A stretch of 64,000 nucleotides of DNA, taken from Exiguobacterium sp. AM39-5BH. GTDB lineage: Bacteria > Bacillota > Bacilli > Exiguobacteriales > Exiguobacteriaceae. The DNA is taken from NCBI RefSeq assembly GCF_003467445.1, contig NZ_QSGS01000004.1, positions 62,001-126,000 of the forward strand. Reading direction: 5' to 3'. The notes under the pieces are model-generated. The model saw only the letters and a program-made list of their open reading frames with translations, did no database searches and was not told the origin of the DNA. A program made the position numbers and the translations under genes. Of the stretch, positions 16,673-25,098 are shown one piece after another (positions within the stretch are counted from its first letter, which is position 1; the number at the start of each line of letters is the position of its first letter).

Positions 16673-16673
16673 A

Positions 16674-16704
16674 AAAAGCTCAAGCGCCGAGGCGCTTGAG
16701 CTTT
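16674..16704. terminator. Bidirectional terminator between yfkO and ydgI
   Basis: AAAGCTCAAGCGCC / GGCGCTTGAGCTTT with a two-base spacer and A/T runs on both sides serves both convergent genes. Confidence 0.9.
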
Positions 16705-16707
16705 TGC

Positions 16708-17343
16708 TTATTTCCATTCCGTGATGCGGTCGATTGGGAAGCGGACCGATTGGTAACCGTCTTCCGCGGCTTTCCCGATGGAGAGGAGCATGACCGGAAG
16801 GTAGCGCTCTTTCTCGAGGCCGAACGCTTCCGCGATGTTCGTTTTGTCGTAGCCACCGATCGGGTTCGTGTCGTAGCCGTGGGCTCGGGCGACGAGCATG
16901 AGCTGCATCGCGACGAGACCTGAGTCGAGCAAGATGCTGTCTTTGATTGACTCTTTTGGCGCGTCCTTGAAGATGCCTGTGATCATGTCGACTTGGCGGT
17001 CACGGACGTCTGGCGGCATGAGGCCACGTTCAACGGCCGTATCGAAAATTTCTTCTGTGTAGTCGGCCATCTGATAATCGGCGAAGATGGCGATGACGGC
17101 CGATGACGTCTCGACTTGGCGTTTGTTAAAGCTTGCGAGCGGTAGGAGCGTGTCTTTGCCTTCCGCGCTATCGATGACGACGAAGCGCCACGGTTGCAGG
17201 TTAAGTGAAGACGGAGCCGTCGTCGCTTCCTCTAAGATTTGTGTCATCTCTTCTTTCGAGATTTTGACGTTCTCATCATAGACGCGAATCGAGCGGCGTC
17301 CTTTGACGATCTCCATAAAGTCTTTTTGTGTAGTCGTGTTCAT
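16708..17343 (-). CDS. ydgI: NAD(P)H nitroreductase, YdgI-like
   Basis: A 211-residue nitroreductase-family flavoprotein whose sequence tracks B. subtilis YdgI (DFMEIVKGRRSIRVYDENVK, EEATTAPSSLNLQPWRFVVI, MQLMLVARAHGYDTNPIGGY, RFPIDRITEWK). The start is ATG 17343, overlapping the stop of the MarR gene (ATGA) and preceded by GGAAG. Longer frames upstream are only read-through. It probably reduces quinones or nitro compounds under MarR control, as for the ydgIJ pair of B. subtilis. Confidence 0.92.
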   Translation of the reverse strand: MNTTTQKDFMEIVKGRRSIRVYDENVKISKEEMTQILEEATTAPSSLNLQPWRFVVIDSAEGKDTLLPLASFNKRQVETSSAVIAIFADYQMADYTEEIFDTAVERGLMPPDVRDRQVDMITGIFKDAPKESIKDSILLDSGLVAMQLMLVARAHGYDTNPIGGYDKTNIAEAFGLEKERYLPVMLLSIGKAAEDGYQSVRFPIDRITEWK

Positions 17344-17786
17344 ATAAGGGTCTTCCTTTCGTGTTGAATGTTGGTTTGCAATGTATTTAACAATTCGAGT
17401 AGCTGTTGTTGATCCTCTACCTTCATGTTTACAAAAAGTCGGTCCGATAAGCACTTCTTTTGCTCGGTCCAATGTGCAATCCGCTCCCGGCCGACATCGG
17501 TCAAATCGACAAAGATGACCCGATTGTCTTGAAGACATCGTTCGCGTGTGATGAAGCCCTTTGTTTCGAGCTGTTTCAAGTGACGCGTGATGGCGGCATG
17601 GTCGACTCCGACCCGTTGTTGCAGTTCACGCTGACGCAAAGGCCCAACGTGGTGCAAGTTGCTCAAAATATCGAAGCGGGTCGAACTGAGTCCGTCCATT
17701 TCTGTATCGAACAGTTGAGCCAGTTCTTTTTGTACGGTGATGACGTGGTAAAGGATTTCGTCGCTGAGCGAACAAGCCTCGCGCAT
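17340..17786 (-). CDS. ydgJ: MarR-family transcriptional regulator, YdgJ-like
   Basis: A 148-residue winged-helix MarR protein with a dimerisation helix at the N terminus, the recognition segment LRQRELQQRVGVDHAAITRH (about 50-70), the wing (ERCLQDNRVIFVDLTDVGRE) and a C-terminal helical pair. It starts at ATG 17786 behind AAGGAGG and is coupled to ydgI. In this family such an arrangement usually means autorepression relieved by a small electrophile or aromatic ligand. A palindromic operator lies just upstream. Confidence 0.9.
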   Translation of the reverse strand: MREACSLSDEILYHVITVQKELAQLFDTEMDGLSSTRFDILSNLHHVGPLRQRELQQRVGVDHAAITRHLKQLETKGFITRERCLQDNRVIFVDLTDVGRERIAHWTEQKKCLSDRLFVNMKVEDQQQLLELLNTLQTNIQHERKTLI

Positions 17787-17806
17787 GAGACATCCTCCTT
17801 AAACTA

Positions 17807-17827
17807 ATTGATGAATCAATCATTGAT
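17807..17827 (-). promoter_or_regulatory. Probable MarR operator of ydgJ-ydgI
   Basis: Two nested palindromes share an arm: ATTGAT-GA-ATCAAT (17807-17820) and ATCAAT-C-ATTGAT (17815-17827). They lie immediately upstream of the ribosome site, where repressor binding would block transcription. Confidence 0.65.
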
Positions 17828-17894
17828 AGGTCACACAATGTATGATAATCACTTTGAGAATCGAACGCAAATAAAAAGATTCAAAAAAGCTGTT

Positions 17895-17925
17895 GTCAAA
17901 CTGTTATATAATAGTCTATATTATA
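17895..17925 (+). promoter_or_regulatory. Promoter of glcB with TGTTATA motif
   Basis: A -35-like TTGTCA is followed after 18 bp by TATATT. Within it lies TGTTATATAATA (17902-17913), echoed by ATATATAACA downstream (about 17934-17943). A related perfect palindrome lies before aceA. Confidence 0.45.
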
Positions 17926-17966
17926 TTCAACTGATATATAACAATTAAACGGGAGGATGTGACGGC

Positions 17967-20150
17967 TTGGAACAATACGTAAGCATCGGCACATATCGTG
18001 TCCATCGTGCGCTTGTCGACTTGATTGCCGAGCGGGTGTTGCCCGAAGAGGCTTCACAGCAACAGTTTTGGGATGGGGTCGGTCAAATTTTAGACGACTT
18101 CACGGAACGGAATGAAGCATTGTTGCGAGAACGAGAAGCATATGAACGACTATTACAGGACTGGTACAAGGAACATGGACCAGCCTTCAATCAGCACGAA
18201 TACGAGCAGTTTTTGCAAGACATCCACTACATCGAGCCAATCGTTCCAGACTTTACGATCGACGTCACGAACGTCGACGCGGAAATCGTGCAGGCCGGTC
18301 CGCAACTCGTCGTCCCGCTCGATAATGCGCGCTATGCGTTGAACGCAGCGAATGCTCGCTGGGGCAGCTTGTACGATGCCTTGTACGGAACGGACGTCAT
18401 CGACACGGACGAGGAGCCGAAGGCTGGATATAATCCGGAACGGGGGGCGAAGGTCATCGCCTACGCCAAACAGTTTCTTGACGATACGTTTCCGCTCGGG
18501 GAAGGCTCACATGAGGAAACGGACGGTTATCTCGTGTCAGAGGGCAGGCTGTACGCCATCATCGAAGGGAACCGCATCGCGTTCCAAGACGATTGTCTCG
18601 TCGGCTACGTCGGAGAGGCGAGTGATCCGAAGAAGCTCCTGCTCGTCCACAACGGGATTCACGTCGAGCTGAAGTTTGACCGGAACCATCCAATCGGAAA
18701 AACAGATCGAGCGGGACTTGTCGATATCGAGCTCGAATCAGCGTTATCGGCCATCATCGACTGTGAGGACTCGGTCGCGGCCGTGTGCGCCGAAGAGAAA
18801 GTCCAGCTCTACTCGAACTGGCTCGGTCTCATGGACGGAACACTCGAGGCGACATTCACGAAAGACGGGAGACGACTCACACGGAAATTGAACCCGGACC
18901 GGCATTATATCGGACCGGAAGGACGTGAAGTCACGCTACCGGGACGGTCGCTCTTGTTCATTCGCAACGTCGGACACTTGTTGACGACGGATTTGATGCT
19001 TGATGAGGCAGGGCGTGAAGTGCCAGAGGGCATCCTGGACGGGATTTTCACAGCGCTCATCTCGAGCCGTCATCTCAACGCTAGACAAAATTCTCGCGAA
19101 CGTTCGATCTATATCGTCAAACCGAAAATGCATGGCTCGAAAGAAGTCGCCTTCACGAACGATTTGTTCGACGCGATTGAAGATGTGCTCGAGCTGCCGC
19201 GTCACACGATTAAAATTGGTGTGATGGACGAGGAGCGTCGGACGTCGCTCAATCTAAAGAACTGCATTGAACGAGTGAAAGAGCGCATCGTCTTTATCAA
19301 TACAGGCTTCCTCGACCGGACCGGGGATGAGATTCACTCCTCGCTCACGCTCGGACCGATGCGCCGAAAAGGTGAGATGAAAGCCTCGGCTTGGCTCGAC
19401 GCGTATGAACGGTCGAACGTCCGGGTCGGACTCGACGCCGGATTCCACCGAAGCGGACAAATCGGGAAAGGAATGTGGGCCATGCCGGACCGTATGAGCG
19501 AGATGATGCGCGAAAAAATCAATCATGTCCGATCCGGGGCGACGACAGCCTGGGTCCCATCACCGACGGCGGCCACGCTTCATGCACTCCATTACCATCA
19601 AGTCGACGCCGTTGACGTCCAACGTGAAGTGGCCGCCCGTTCATTCGATCATGTGATGGAACGAAGCAGGTTGCTTGAGATTCCACTCGCCACCCGTGAC
19701 TACACGGACGAAGACGTGAACGAGGAGCTCGAGAACAACCTGCAAGGGTTGCTCGGTTACGTCGTCCGTTGGGTCGAACAAGGTGTCGGCTGCTCCAAAG
19801 TGCCAGATATTCATCATGTCGGCTTAATGGAAGACCGGGCGACGCTCCGCATCTCGAGTCAGCACGTGGCCAACTGGTTGTATCATGGCGTCTGTAGTCG
19901 AGAGCAAGTGGAAGCGACGCTCGTCCGGATGGCCGAGGTCGTCGACGCGCAAAACGCGGAAGATCCGCACTATCGTCCGATGACGCCAGATGTAGACTGC
20001 TCCATCGCCTATCAAGCGGCGAAAGAGTTAGTGTTCAAAGGCGATGCATCACCAAATGGATATACGGAACCGATCCTGCACCGGCGCCGCCGACAGTTTT
20101 TACAACAAGTGACATTAGAACCGAATTTAAAAGGAGGAGCCTCATCATGA
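17967..20150 (+). CDS. glcB: Malate synthase G
   Basis: A 727-residue malate synthase of the long G type, which condenses glyoxylate and acetyl-CoA to malate. The start is TTG at 17967, 10 nt after GGGAGG. Recognisable parts are the N-terminal helical clasp, LNAANARWGSLYDALYGTDV, the inserted domain, AIIDCEDSVAAV, YIVKPKMHGSKEVAF, GVMDEERRTSLNLK, and the C-terminal plug with GVGCSKVPDIHHVGLMEDRA, which includes the conserved Cys and acidic catalytic region. Isoform G in a Bacillales-like genome is less usual than isoform A. It is followed by a small coupled gene and isocitrate lyase, so the whole glyoxylate shunt is here. Confidence 0.95.
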   Translation: MEQYVSIGTYRVHRALVDLIAERVLPEEASQQQFWDGVGQILDDFTERNEALLREREAYERLLQDWYKEHGPAFNQHEYEQFLQDIHYIEPIVPDFTIDVTNVDAEIVQAGPQLVVPLDNARYALNAANARWGSLYDALYGTDVIDTDEEPKAGYNPERGAKVIAYAKQFLDDTFPLGEGSHEETDGYLVSEGRLYAIIEGNRIAFQDDCLVGYVGEASDPKKLLLVHNGIHVELKFDRNHPIGKTDRAGLVDIELESALSAIIDCEDSVAAVCAEEKVQLYSNWLGLMDGTLEATFTKDGRRLTRKLNPDRHYIGPEGREVTLPGRSLLFIRNVGHLLTTDLMLDEAGREVPEGILDGIFTALISSRHLNARQNSRERSIYIVKPKMHGSKEVAFTNDLFDAIEDVLELPRHTIKIGVMDEERRTSLNLKNCIERVKERIVFINTGFLDRTGDEIHSSLTLGPMRRKGEMKASAWLDAYERSNVRVGLDAGFHRSGQIGKGMWAMPDRMSEMMREKINHVRSGATTAWVPSPTAATLHALHYHQVDAVDVQREVAARSFDHVMERSRLLEIPLATRDYTDEDVNEELENNLQGLLGYVVRWVEQGVGCSKVPDIHHVGLMEDRATLRISSQHVANWLYHGVCSREQVEATLVRMAEVVDAQNAEDPHYRPMTPDVDCSIAYQAAKELVFKGDASPNGYTEPILHRRRRQFLQQVTLEPNLKGGASS

Positions 20151-20443
20151 CAACGAAAAAAATCGAAAGCGAACAGTTGATTGAACGTTGGGTCGTCCGT
20201 CGGATCGTCTCGGGGGAATCGACAGCGGCGCTCGCTAACACGGCGTTCGTCTATGGGAACGATTTGATGCGCCTCGTGCTCGACCGGGCCGACGGGTCGC
20301 TCCAAATCATGAGAGAGCCGGTCGAAGAGGTCGTCATATTCCGTAAACCAGAAGATCGTGACGAAGAAAACGTCTGTCGTTGCTGCGGCATGGAGCACTC
20401 GTCATTCAAAGCGGCGCTCGAATGCTGTGCATACTTGGATTAA
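20147..20443 (+). CDS. Small Cys-rich protein in the glyoxylate operon
   Basis: A 98-residue protein of no family that I recognise. Its ATG overlaps the glcB stop (ATGA), and AAGGAGGAG lies upstream inside the glcB end. The N-terminal two thirds are an ordinary soluble alpha/beta sequence (SEQLIERWVVRRIVSGE). The C terminus has CRCCGMEHSSFKAALECC, five cysteines and a histidine in 18 residues, which suggests a zinc or Fe-S site or a redox switch. Placed between malate synthase and isocitrate lyase, it could regulate or assist these enzymes; this is inference from context only. Confidence 0.7.
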   Translation: MTTKKIESEQLIERWVVRRIVSGESTAALANTAFVYGNDLMRLVLDRADGSLQIMREPVEEVVIFRKPEDRDEENVCRCCGMEHSSFKAALECCAYLD

Positions 20444-20455
20444 GCTCGCATCATC

Positions 20456-20467
20456 TGTTATACAACA
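20456..20467 (+). promoter_or_regulatory. Palindromic motif upstream of aceA
   Basis: TGTTATACAACA is a TGTT-N4-AACA palindrome 43 bp before the aceA start, similar to TGTTATATAATA before glcB. A TATAAT-like -10 lies further down, so aceA may also have its own promoter. Confidence 0.4.
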
Positions 20468-20509
20468 AAAGGTTAATATATAAATTAATATAATACAGGA
20501 GGAATGGGT

Positions 20510-21790
20510 ATGAACGAACAACAAATGCAGCTAGAGGATATGTTACAGTCGGAACGGTTTAACGGGGTCGAACGTCCATATGGGGTCGAAGACGTGATGA
20601 GACTTCGGGGGTCTGTCCTAATTGAGCATACGCTCGCGACAAAAGGAGCGGAACGGTTATGGGAGTTACTCCATGAACGAGATTACGTTCACGCGCTCGG
20701 CGCATTGACGGGAAATCAGGCCATCCAACAAGTGAAGGCGGGCCTCGAAGCCATCTATTTGAGCGGATGGCAAGTCGCCGCCGATGCGAACTTGTCGGGT
20801 CACATGTACCCTGACCAAAGCCTGTACCCGGCTAACTCGGTGCCGAGCGTCGTCAAACGGATTAACCAGGCGCTTCAACGGGCCGATCAAATTCAAACGG
20901 CGGAAGGGAAAGGCGATACGCATTGGTTCGCCCCGATCGTCGCTGACATGGAGGCCGGTTTCGGTGGTGTGCTCAACGTCTTCGAGTTGACGAAGGCGAT
21001 GATTGAGGCGGGCGCAGCCGGCGTCCACTTGGAGGATCAACTCTCTTCAGAGAAGAAGTGCGGTCACCTCGGCGGCAAAGTGTTGCTCCCGACACAGACG
21101 GCCGTGAAAAACTTGATTGCCGCACGTCTCGCGGCAGACGTCATGGGGGTGTCGACGATTATCGTCGCCCGGACTGACGCCCACGCCGCGAACTTGATTA
21201 CGAGCGACATCGACCCAATCGATCATCCGTTCATCGTCGGCGACCGGACGCCAGAAGGGTTTTATCGGACCGAGGCAGGAATCGAACAGGCGATCGCACG
21301 CGGTCTCGCCTATGCACCGTACGCCGACCTCGTCTGGTGCGAGATGTCCGAGCCTGATTTGGACGAAGCGCGTCAATTCGCGGATGCGATTCATGCGAAG
21401 TATCCGGGCAAACTTCTCGCTTACAACTGTTCGCCGTCATTCAATTGGAAGAAGAAGTTGTCGGATGACGAGATCGCAACGTTCCAACAAGAGATTGGTG
21501 CGATGGGATACAAGTTCCAATTCGTGACGCTCGCTGGCTTCCACTCGCTCAACTTCGGAATGTTCGAACTCGCACGCGGGTATAAAGACCGCGGGATGGC
21601 CGCCTACTCGGAACTGCAACAGGCCGAATTCAGTGCAGAACAGCACGGTTATACGGCGACACGTCACCAACGTGAGGTCGGGACCGGGTATTTCGATGAG
21701 GTGTCTCTCGTCATCTCGGGAGGCCAGTCGTCAACGACGGCGCTCACCGGATCGACCGAGGCAGAACAATTTGAAGCGCCGTCCCATTAA
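20510..21790 (+). CDS. aceA: Isocitrate lyase
   Basis: A 426-residue isocitrate lyase, which splits isocitrate into glyoxylate and succinate. The start is ATG 20510 (AGGAGG spacing 7); the ATG at 20504 is too close to the ribosome site. Landmarks are [52 protein letters not shown], the catalytic KKCGHLGGK (about 182-190), [14 protein letters not shown] and [12 protein letters not shown]. It works with the malate synthase upstream to run the glyoxylate shunt during growth on acetate or fatty acids. A terminator follows. Confidence 0.96.
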   Translation: MNEQQMQLEDMLQSERFNGVERPYGVEDVMRLRGSVLIEHTLATKGAERLWELLHERDYVHALGALTGNQAIQQVKAGLEAIYLSGWQVAADANLSGHMYPDQSLYPANSVPSVVKRINQALQRADQIQTAEGKGDTHWFAPIVADMEAGFGGVLNVFELTKAMIEAGAAGVHLEDQLSSEKKCGHLGGKVLLPTQTAVKNLIAARLAADVMGVSTIIVARTDAHAANLITSDIDPIDHPFIVGDRTPEGFYRTEAGIEQAIARGLAYAPYADLVWCEMSEPDLDEARQFADAIHAKYPGKLLAYNCSPSFNWKKKLSDDEIATFQQEIGAMGYKFQFVTLAGFHSLNFGMFELARGYKDRGMAAYSELQQAEFSAEQHGYTATRHQREVGTGYFDEVSLVISGGQSSTTALTGSTEAEQFEAPSH

Positions 21791-21795
21791 GCGTC

Positions 21796-21821
21796 GCCCC
21801 TCCACAAGAGGGGCTTTTTTT
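21796..21821 (+). terminator. Terminator after aceA
   Basis: GCCCCTC-CACAA-GAGGGGC followed by seven T residues. Confidence 0.92.
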
Positions 21822-21860
21822 GTGTCCAAATTCAGAACGCGTGCATCCTGTTCACTTAAA

Positions 21861-21876
21861 TGTGACGTATTTCACA
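21861..21876 (+). promoter_or_regulatory. FNR/CRP-family box upstream of scdA
   Basis: TGTGA-CGTATT-TCACA is a perfect inverted repeat that matches the Firmicute FNR/ArcR consensus TGTGA-N6-TCACA. It is centred about 70 bp before the scdA start, suggesting control by oxygen limitation or nitric oxide. Confidence 0.65.
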
Positions 21877-21937
21877 TTTTTGTCGTCAAACTTTTGCTAC
21901 GCTGAACATGTCAAAATGAATATGGAGGTTATGACAG

Positions 21938-22645
21938 ATGACACAGACATTCACGGGCGATACGCACGTATCTGAAATCGTCAAACAATGCCCGCAAGCG
22001 GCAGACATTTTCAAACGGAACCGAATCGATTTTTGTTGTGGCGGCAACCGGCCACTCGCTGAAGCGACTGACAAATCGAAACGGTCGACGGAAGACATTT
22101 TAGAAGAAGTCAATGCGCTCTATCAACGCAAGCAAGAGATGAACGAGAAGAGCATCGATTGGGATGCTGCTTCTTCATCGGAATTGATTGAGCACATCAT
22201 TTATAAGCATCACCAGTTTTTGACGGACGAATTGCCACAGCTCACACCATATGTGACAAAAGTGTTCCGGGTTCACGGACAAAACCATCCGCACCTCGGA
22301 CGCATTCATCAACTGTTCAATCAATTGAAAATGGAACTTGAACAACATATCGTCAAAGAAGAGACAGAAGACTTCCCGACGTTGCTTCGTCACGAGACGG
22401 CACCGACAGCTGAAACGAGACGGGAGCTTGATGACATCTTGGCCTCGCTCGAGTCAGAACACGCGGCAGCGGGGGACATCTTAAAAGAGTTGCGTCAAAT
22501 CACGAACGACTATACGCCGCCTGAAGGAGCGTGTGGGACGTATCGTCTTGTCTATCAACGGTTAGAAGCGCTCGAATCGGATACGTTTGAACATATTCAT
22601 CTCGAAAACAACATTTTATTCCCGCGGGCGCGCACGTTCGCTTAA
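21938..22645 (+). CDS. scdA: Iron-sulfur cluster repair di-iron protein ScdA/YtfE
   Basis: A 235-residue ScdA/Ric protein. The N-terminal ScdA_N domain carries IDFCCGGNRPL (Cys33, Cys34). The rest is a hemerythrin-like four-helix bundle with His/Glu ligands spread over HIIYKHHQFLTDELPQL, HGQNHPHLGRIHQLF, LEQHIVKEETEDFP, LESEHAAAGDIL and HIHLENNILFPRA. Known members restore Fe-S clusters damaged by nitric oxide or oxidants. The FNR-like box upstream agrees with expression under oxygen limitation or nitrosative stress. Confidence 0.94.
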   Translation: MTQTFTGDTHVSEIVKQCPQAADIFKRNRIDFCCGGNRPLAEATDKSKRSTEDILEEVNALYQRKQEMNEKSIDWDAASSSELIEHIIYKHHQFLTDELPQLTPYVTKVFRVHGQNHPHLGRIHQLFNQLKMELEQHIVKEETEDFPTLLRHETAPTAETRRELDDILASLESEHAAAGDILKELRQITNDYTPPEGACGTYRLVYQRLEALESDTFEHIHLENNILFPRARTFA

Positions 22646-22653
22646 GCAGTGGC

Positions 22654-22683
22654 ACACCTCTACTTACGTGGGGGTGTCTTTTT
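22654..22683 (+). terminator. Terminator after scdA
   Basis: ACACCTC pairs with GGGGTGT (one G-U) and is followed by CTTTTT. It is of moderate strength. Confidence 0.65.
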
Positions 22684-23022
22684 GTGACGTTTGATACAGA
22701 TGGGAGGCAAATCAAGCGCTACGATAAAGGGGAGGCAAAGGAGTGATTAGTCATGAAACGGGTGAGTGGAGTCATCGTAGGGGTGACGGTCGCCTTGGAA
22801 AAAGTCGATTTGACGTTCGAATGGGACGGGACACAGCTCATCATCGAGTCGTTTGTGAAGACGAAAGGCGATACCGGTGTCGAAATGGAGGCGTTGACAG
22901 CAGCAATGGTCGCCGCCTTGACCGTGTACGATATGACGAAAGCAGTCGATAAAGGCATCGTCATCGGACCGACGTACTTGCTCGAGAAACAAGGCGGGAA
23001 GTCAGGGGACTACATCCGATGA
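22684..23022 (+). pseudogene. moaC: moaC (cyclic pyranopterin monophosphate synthase) remnant with internal deletions
   Basis: The frame from ATG 22753 ends with an unmistakable MoaC C terminus: [48 protein letters not shown] and [14 protein letters not shown]. MoaC is normally about 160 residues; here only 89 codons remain. The first residues [10 protein letters not shown] resemble the region after residue 20 of MoaC, and 22684-22716 reads VTFDTDGRQIK, like the MoaC N terminus. The CHPL active-site region is missing. Two or more internal deletions therefore seem to have removed about half of the gene. It overlaps the next pseudogene by ATGA, the relic of a molybdenum-cofactor operon. Confidence 0.75.
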
Positions 23023-23867
23023 CACCTGTCCCAGAACGTTACGCGCGGCAGGCCCGGTTCCACGGCATCGGGGTGGAGGGCCAAGAACGTCTGATGGAAA
23101 AATGCGTGCTCGTCGTCGGTCTCGGCGCGCTCGGGCCGGCGTCTCGCTCATCCTCGTCGACCGCGACTATGTCGAGGTGACGAACTTACAACGACAGACG
23201 CTCTATACGGAACAGGACGCACGTTCCGAGACGCCGAAAGCGGTCGCAGCGCTCGAACGCCTGCGGGCCATCAACTCAGACGTTGAGTTGGACGCTCAAA
23301 TCGCCGATGTCTCGTGGGATTGGCTTCGGCCTTTGCCGTCCGTTGATCTCATCTTGGACGCAACCGATAACGTCGAGACGCGTCTTCTATTGAACGATTT
23401 CGCACTCGAGCGTGGCATTCCGTTCTTATTTGCCTCTTGCGTCGGGGCATACGGCATGAACTACACGGTGATGCCGGGAGAAGCGCCGTGTCTTCGTTGT
23501 CTCATGCGTCATTTGCCGCTAGCCGGGCAAACGTGCGCGACAGCGACTAGATATCGCACGTCTCGTCGATGTGTCTTGTCCTTCTTGTCAAATTCACGAC
23601 TATCCGAGCCTCGTCCCGAATCGGCAACAGACAGCACTCCTCTGTGGGCGTGACGTCGTCCAAGTCCGTCGGTCCATCGAAGGGCTTGAACCAATCGCAC
23701 ATCAACTCGAGCGTGCGGACATCGCTGTGAAACAGACACCGTTCACATTAGAATGGCGATGGCGGAATCATCGGATGCTTTTATTTAAAGACGGTCGTGT
23801 GCTCGTCCATGGAATTGATGACGCGAACGTCGCAATCGCGATGGTCGATGAGTGTCTTGGCGCATAA
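23019..23867 (+). pseudogene. MoeB/ThiF-family adenylyltransferase remnant with two internal deletions
   Basis: The start [20 protein letters not shown] with GQERLMEKCVLVVGLGALG is a normal E1-like N terminus with the nucleotide-binding glycines. Right after GALG about nine codons (usually THAAEMLVR) are lost and the frame changes, resuming AGVSLILVDRDYVEVTNLQR through APCLRCLMRHLPLAGQTC. There a further 40-60 codons are lost before LDIARLVDVSCPSCQ, and the third frame runs through QTALLCGRDVVQ to the C terminus. MoeB/ThiF enzymes adenylate sulfur carriers for molybdopterin or thiamin. It overlaps the moaC relic, so molybdopterin is the likely former role. Confidence 0.8.
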
Positions 23868-23902
23868 AAAAGTGTCCCCCGAAAAGCGGAGGACACTTTT
23901 TT
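23868..23902. terminator. Bidirectional terminator
   Basis: AAAAAAGTGTCC / GGACACTTTTTT between convergent genes, with T runs on both strands. Confidence 0.9.
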
Positions 23903-23904
23903 GG

Positions 23905-25098
23905 TTAGCGTGGGATTGTAAGCACTTGCCCGACGCTAATCAAGCTGACGTTCGTAATATTGTTGGCGGCAGCGATTTTAGCGACAGTCGTGTTATACAT
24001 CGTCGCAATCTTGTAGAGCGTATCCCCTGATTTTACCGTGTATTTCACCGTAGTCGTCGGTGGTGTGACGGTTGTACCTGGGATGATCAGTACTTGTCCG
24101 ACATAGATGGAGTTGACGTTCGTAATATTGTTGGCGGCTGCAATCTTAGCGACGGTCGTTTTGTACAAAGTGGCGATCTTATAGAGCGTGTCACCCGATT
24201 TAACCGTATACTTGACGGTCGTCGTAGGTGGAGGAGTTACAGTGGTACCCGGGATGACGAGCACTTGTCCGACATAGATGAGACTGTAGTTTGTAATTTT
24301 GTTGGCCGCAGCGAGCGCAGCGACTGTGACGTTGTAAGCTCGGGCGATGCTATAAAGGGTATCGCCTGATTTGACGGTATACGTTTTGCTGGTAGATGTG
24401 TTTTGGTAAGCGAGCAATTGCGAGACGGTGACGAACTTGTAGCCTTTCGCTTTCAACTGGGCAATCATCGTCGGCAAGGCGAGTGGTGTACCTGGAGCGC
24501 CGGCACCGGTGTGCATCAAGACGATTGAGCCTGGTTTGATGTTCGCCTGTACTTTCGTATTGATTTGGCTAGCAGTGACTCCTTTCCAGTCCACGGTATC
24601 GATGTTCCATTGAATCGTATAACCGTAGCCGGCAGCGCCGACTCCGCTCAACACGGCGCTATTGACGGCGCCGAACGGTGCCCGGAAGATTGGTTTTGTC
24701 GTTTTGCCAGTAAGCGATTTAATGAGCGCTTCCGTCCGATCGAGTTCCGATTTCATCTGCGTGGCGGTCAACTTTGTAAAGTCTGGATGGGTATACGAAT
24801 GGTTACCGAGTTGGTGACCTTTAGCGGCGATGTTTTTGATGTATTGGGGATGGTTAGCGGCGCCCGATCCAGTCAAAAAGAAAGTGGCTTTGACGTTGTT
24901 CTTGGCAAGTATGTCCAAAATCTTATTCGTATTCGCCCCATCCGCTCCGTCATCGAACGTCAGTGCGACGACTTTACTCGTCGTGTTCACGCTCGTGATG
25001 AATTTAGACGCGGCGGCATCGGCCGATTTTGGATAAGCGACTAACGGTGCCAACATGATCAACAAGGCCATTAACACACGTACGAACCTGCTCTTCAT
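23905..25098 (-). CDS. Secreted polysaccharide deacetylase with three LysM domains
   Basis: A 397-residue exported enzyme; ATG 25098 follows GGAGGCGAAACCAAA. The signal peptide (about 1-28, ending KSADAA) comes before a NodB deacetylase domain (about 40-240) with TFDDGAD (Asp49/50), HSYTHPDF (His100, His104), APFGAVN, WNIDTVDWKG and LMHTGAG. Three LysM repeats follow (YTVKSGDTLY ... VGQVLxIPG), separated by Thr/Pro linkers. It probably removes N-acetyl groups from peptidoglycan or chitin while bound to the wall. The near-identical LysM copies make this stretch repetitive at DNA level. Confidence 0.93.
   Translation of the reverse strand: MKSRFVRVLMALLIMLAPLVAYPKSADAAASKFITSVNTTSKVVALTFDDGADGANTNKILDILAKNNVKATFFLTGSGAANHPQYIKNIAAKGHQLGNHSYTHPDFTKLTATQMKSELDRTEALIKSLTGKTTKPIFRAPFGAVNSAVLSGVGAAGYGYTIQWNIDTVDWKGVTASQINTKVQANIKPGSIVLMHTGAGAPGTPLALPTMIAQLKAKGYKFVTVSQLLAYQNTSTSKTYTVKSGDTLYSIARAYNVTVAALAAANKITNYSLIYVGQVLVIPGTTVTPPPTTTVKYTVKSGDTLYKIATLYKTTVAKIAAANNITNVNSIYVGQVLIIPGTTVTPPTTTVKYTVKSGDTLYKIATMYNTTVAKIAAANNITNVSLISVGQVLTIPR

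Noticed and set aside
17838..17875. A Fur-like sequence (GATAATCAC ... GAATC) upstream of ydgJ
   Set aside because: Only about 12 of 19 positions fit, much worse than the site before the iron operon.
23930..24400. Near-identical DNA repeats that might be a tandem array or CRISPR-like
   Set aside because: They encode the three LysM domains of the deacetylase; spacing and sequence follow the protein.
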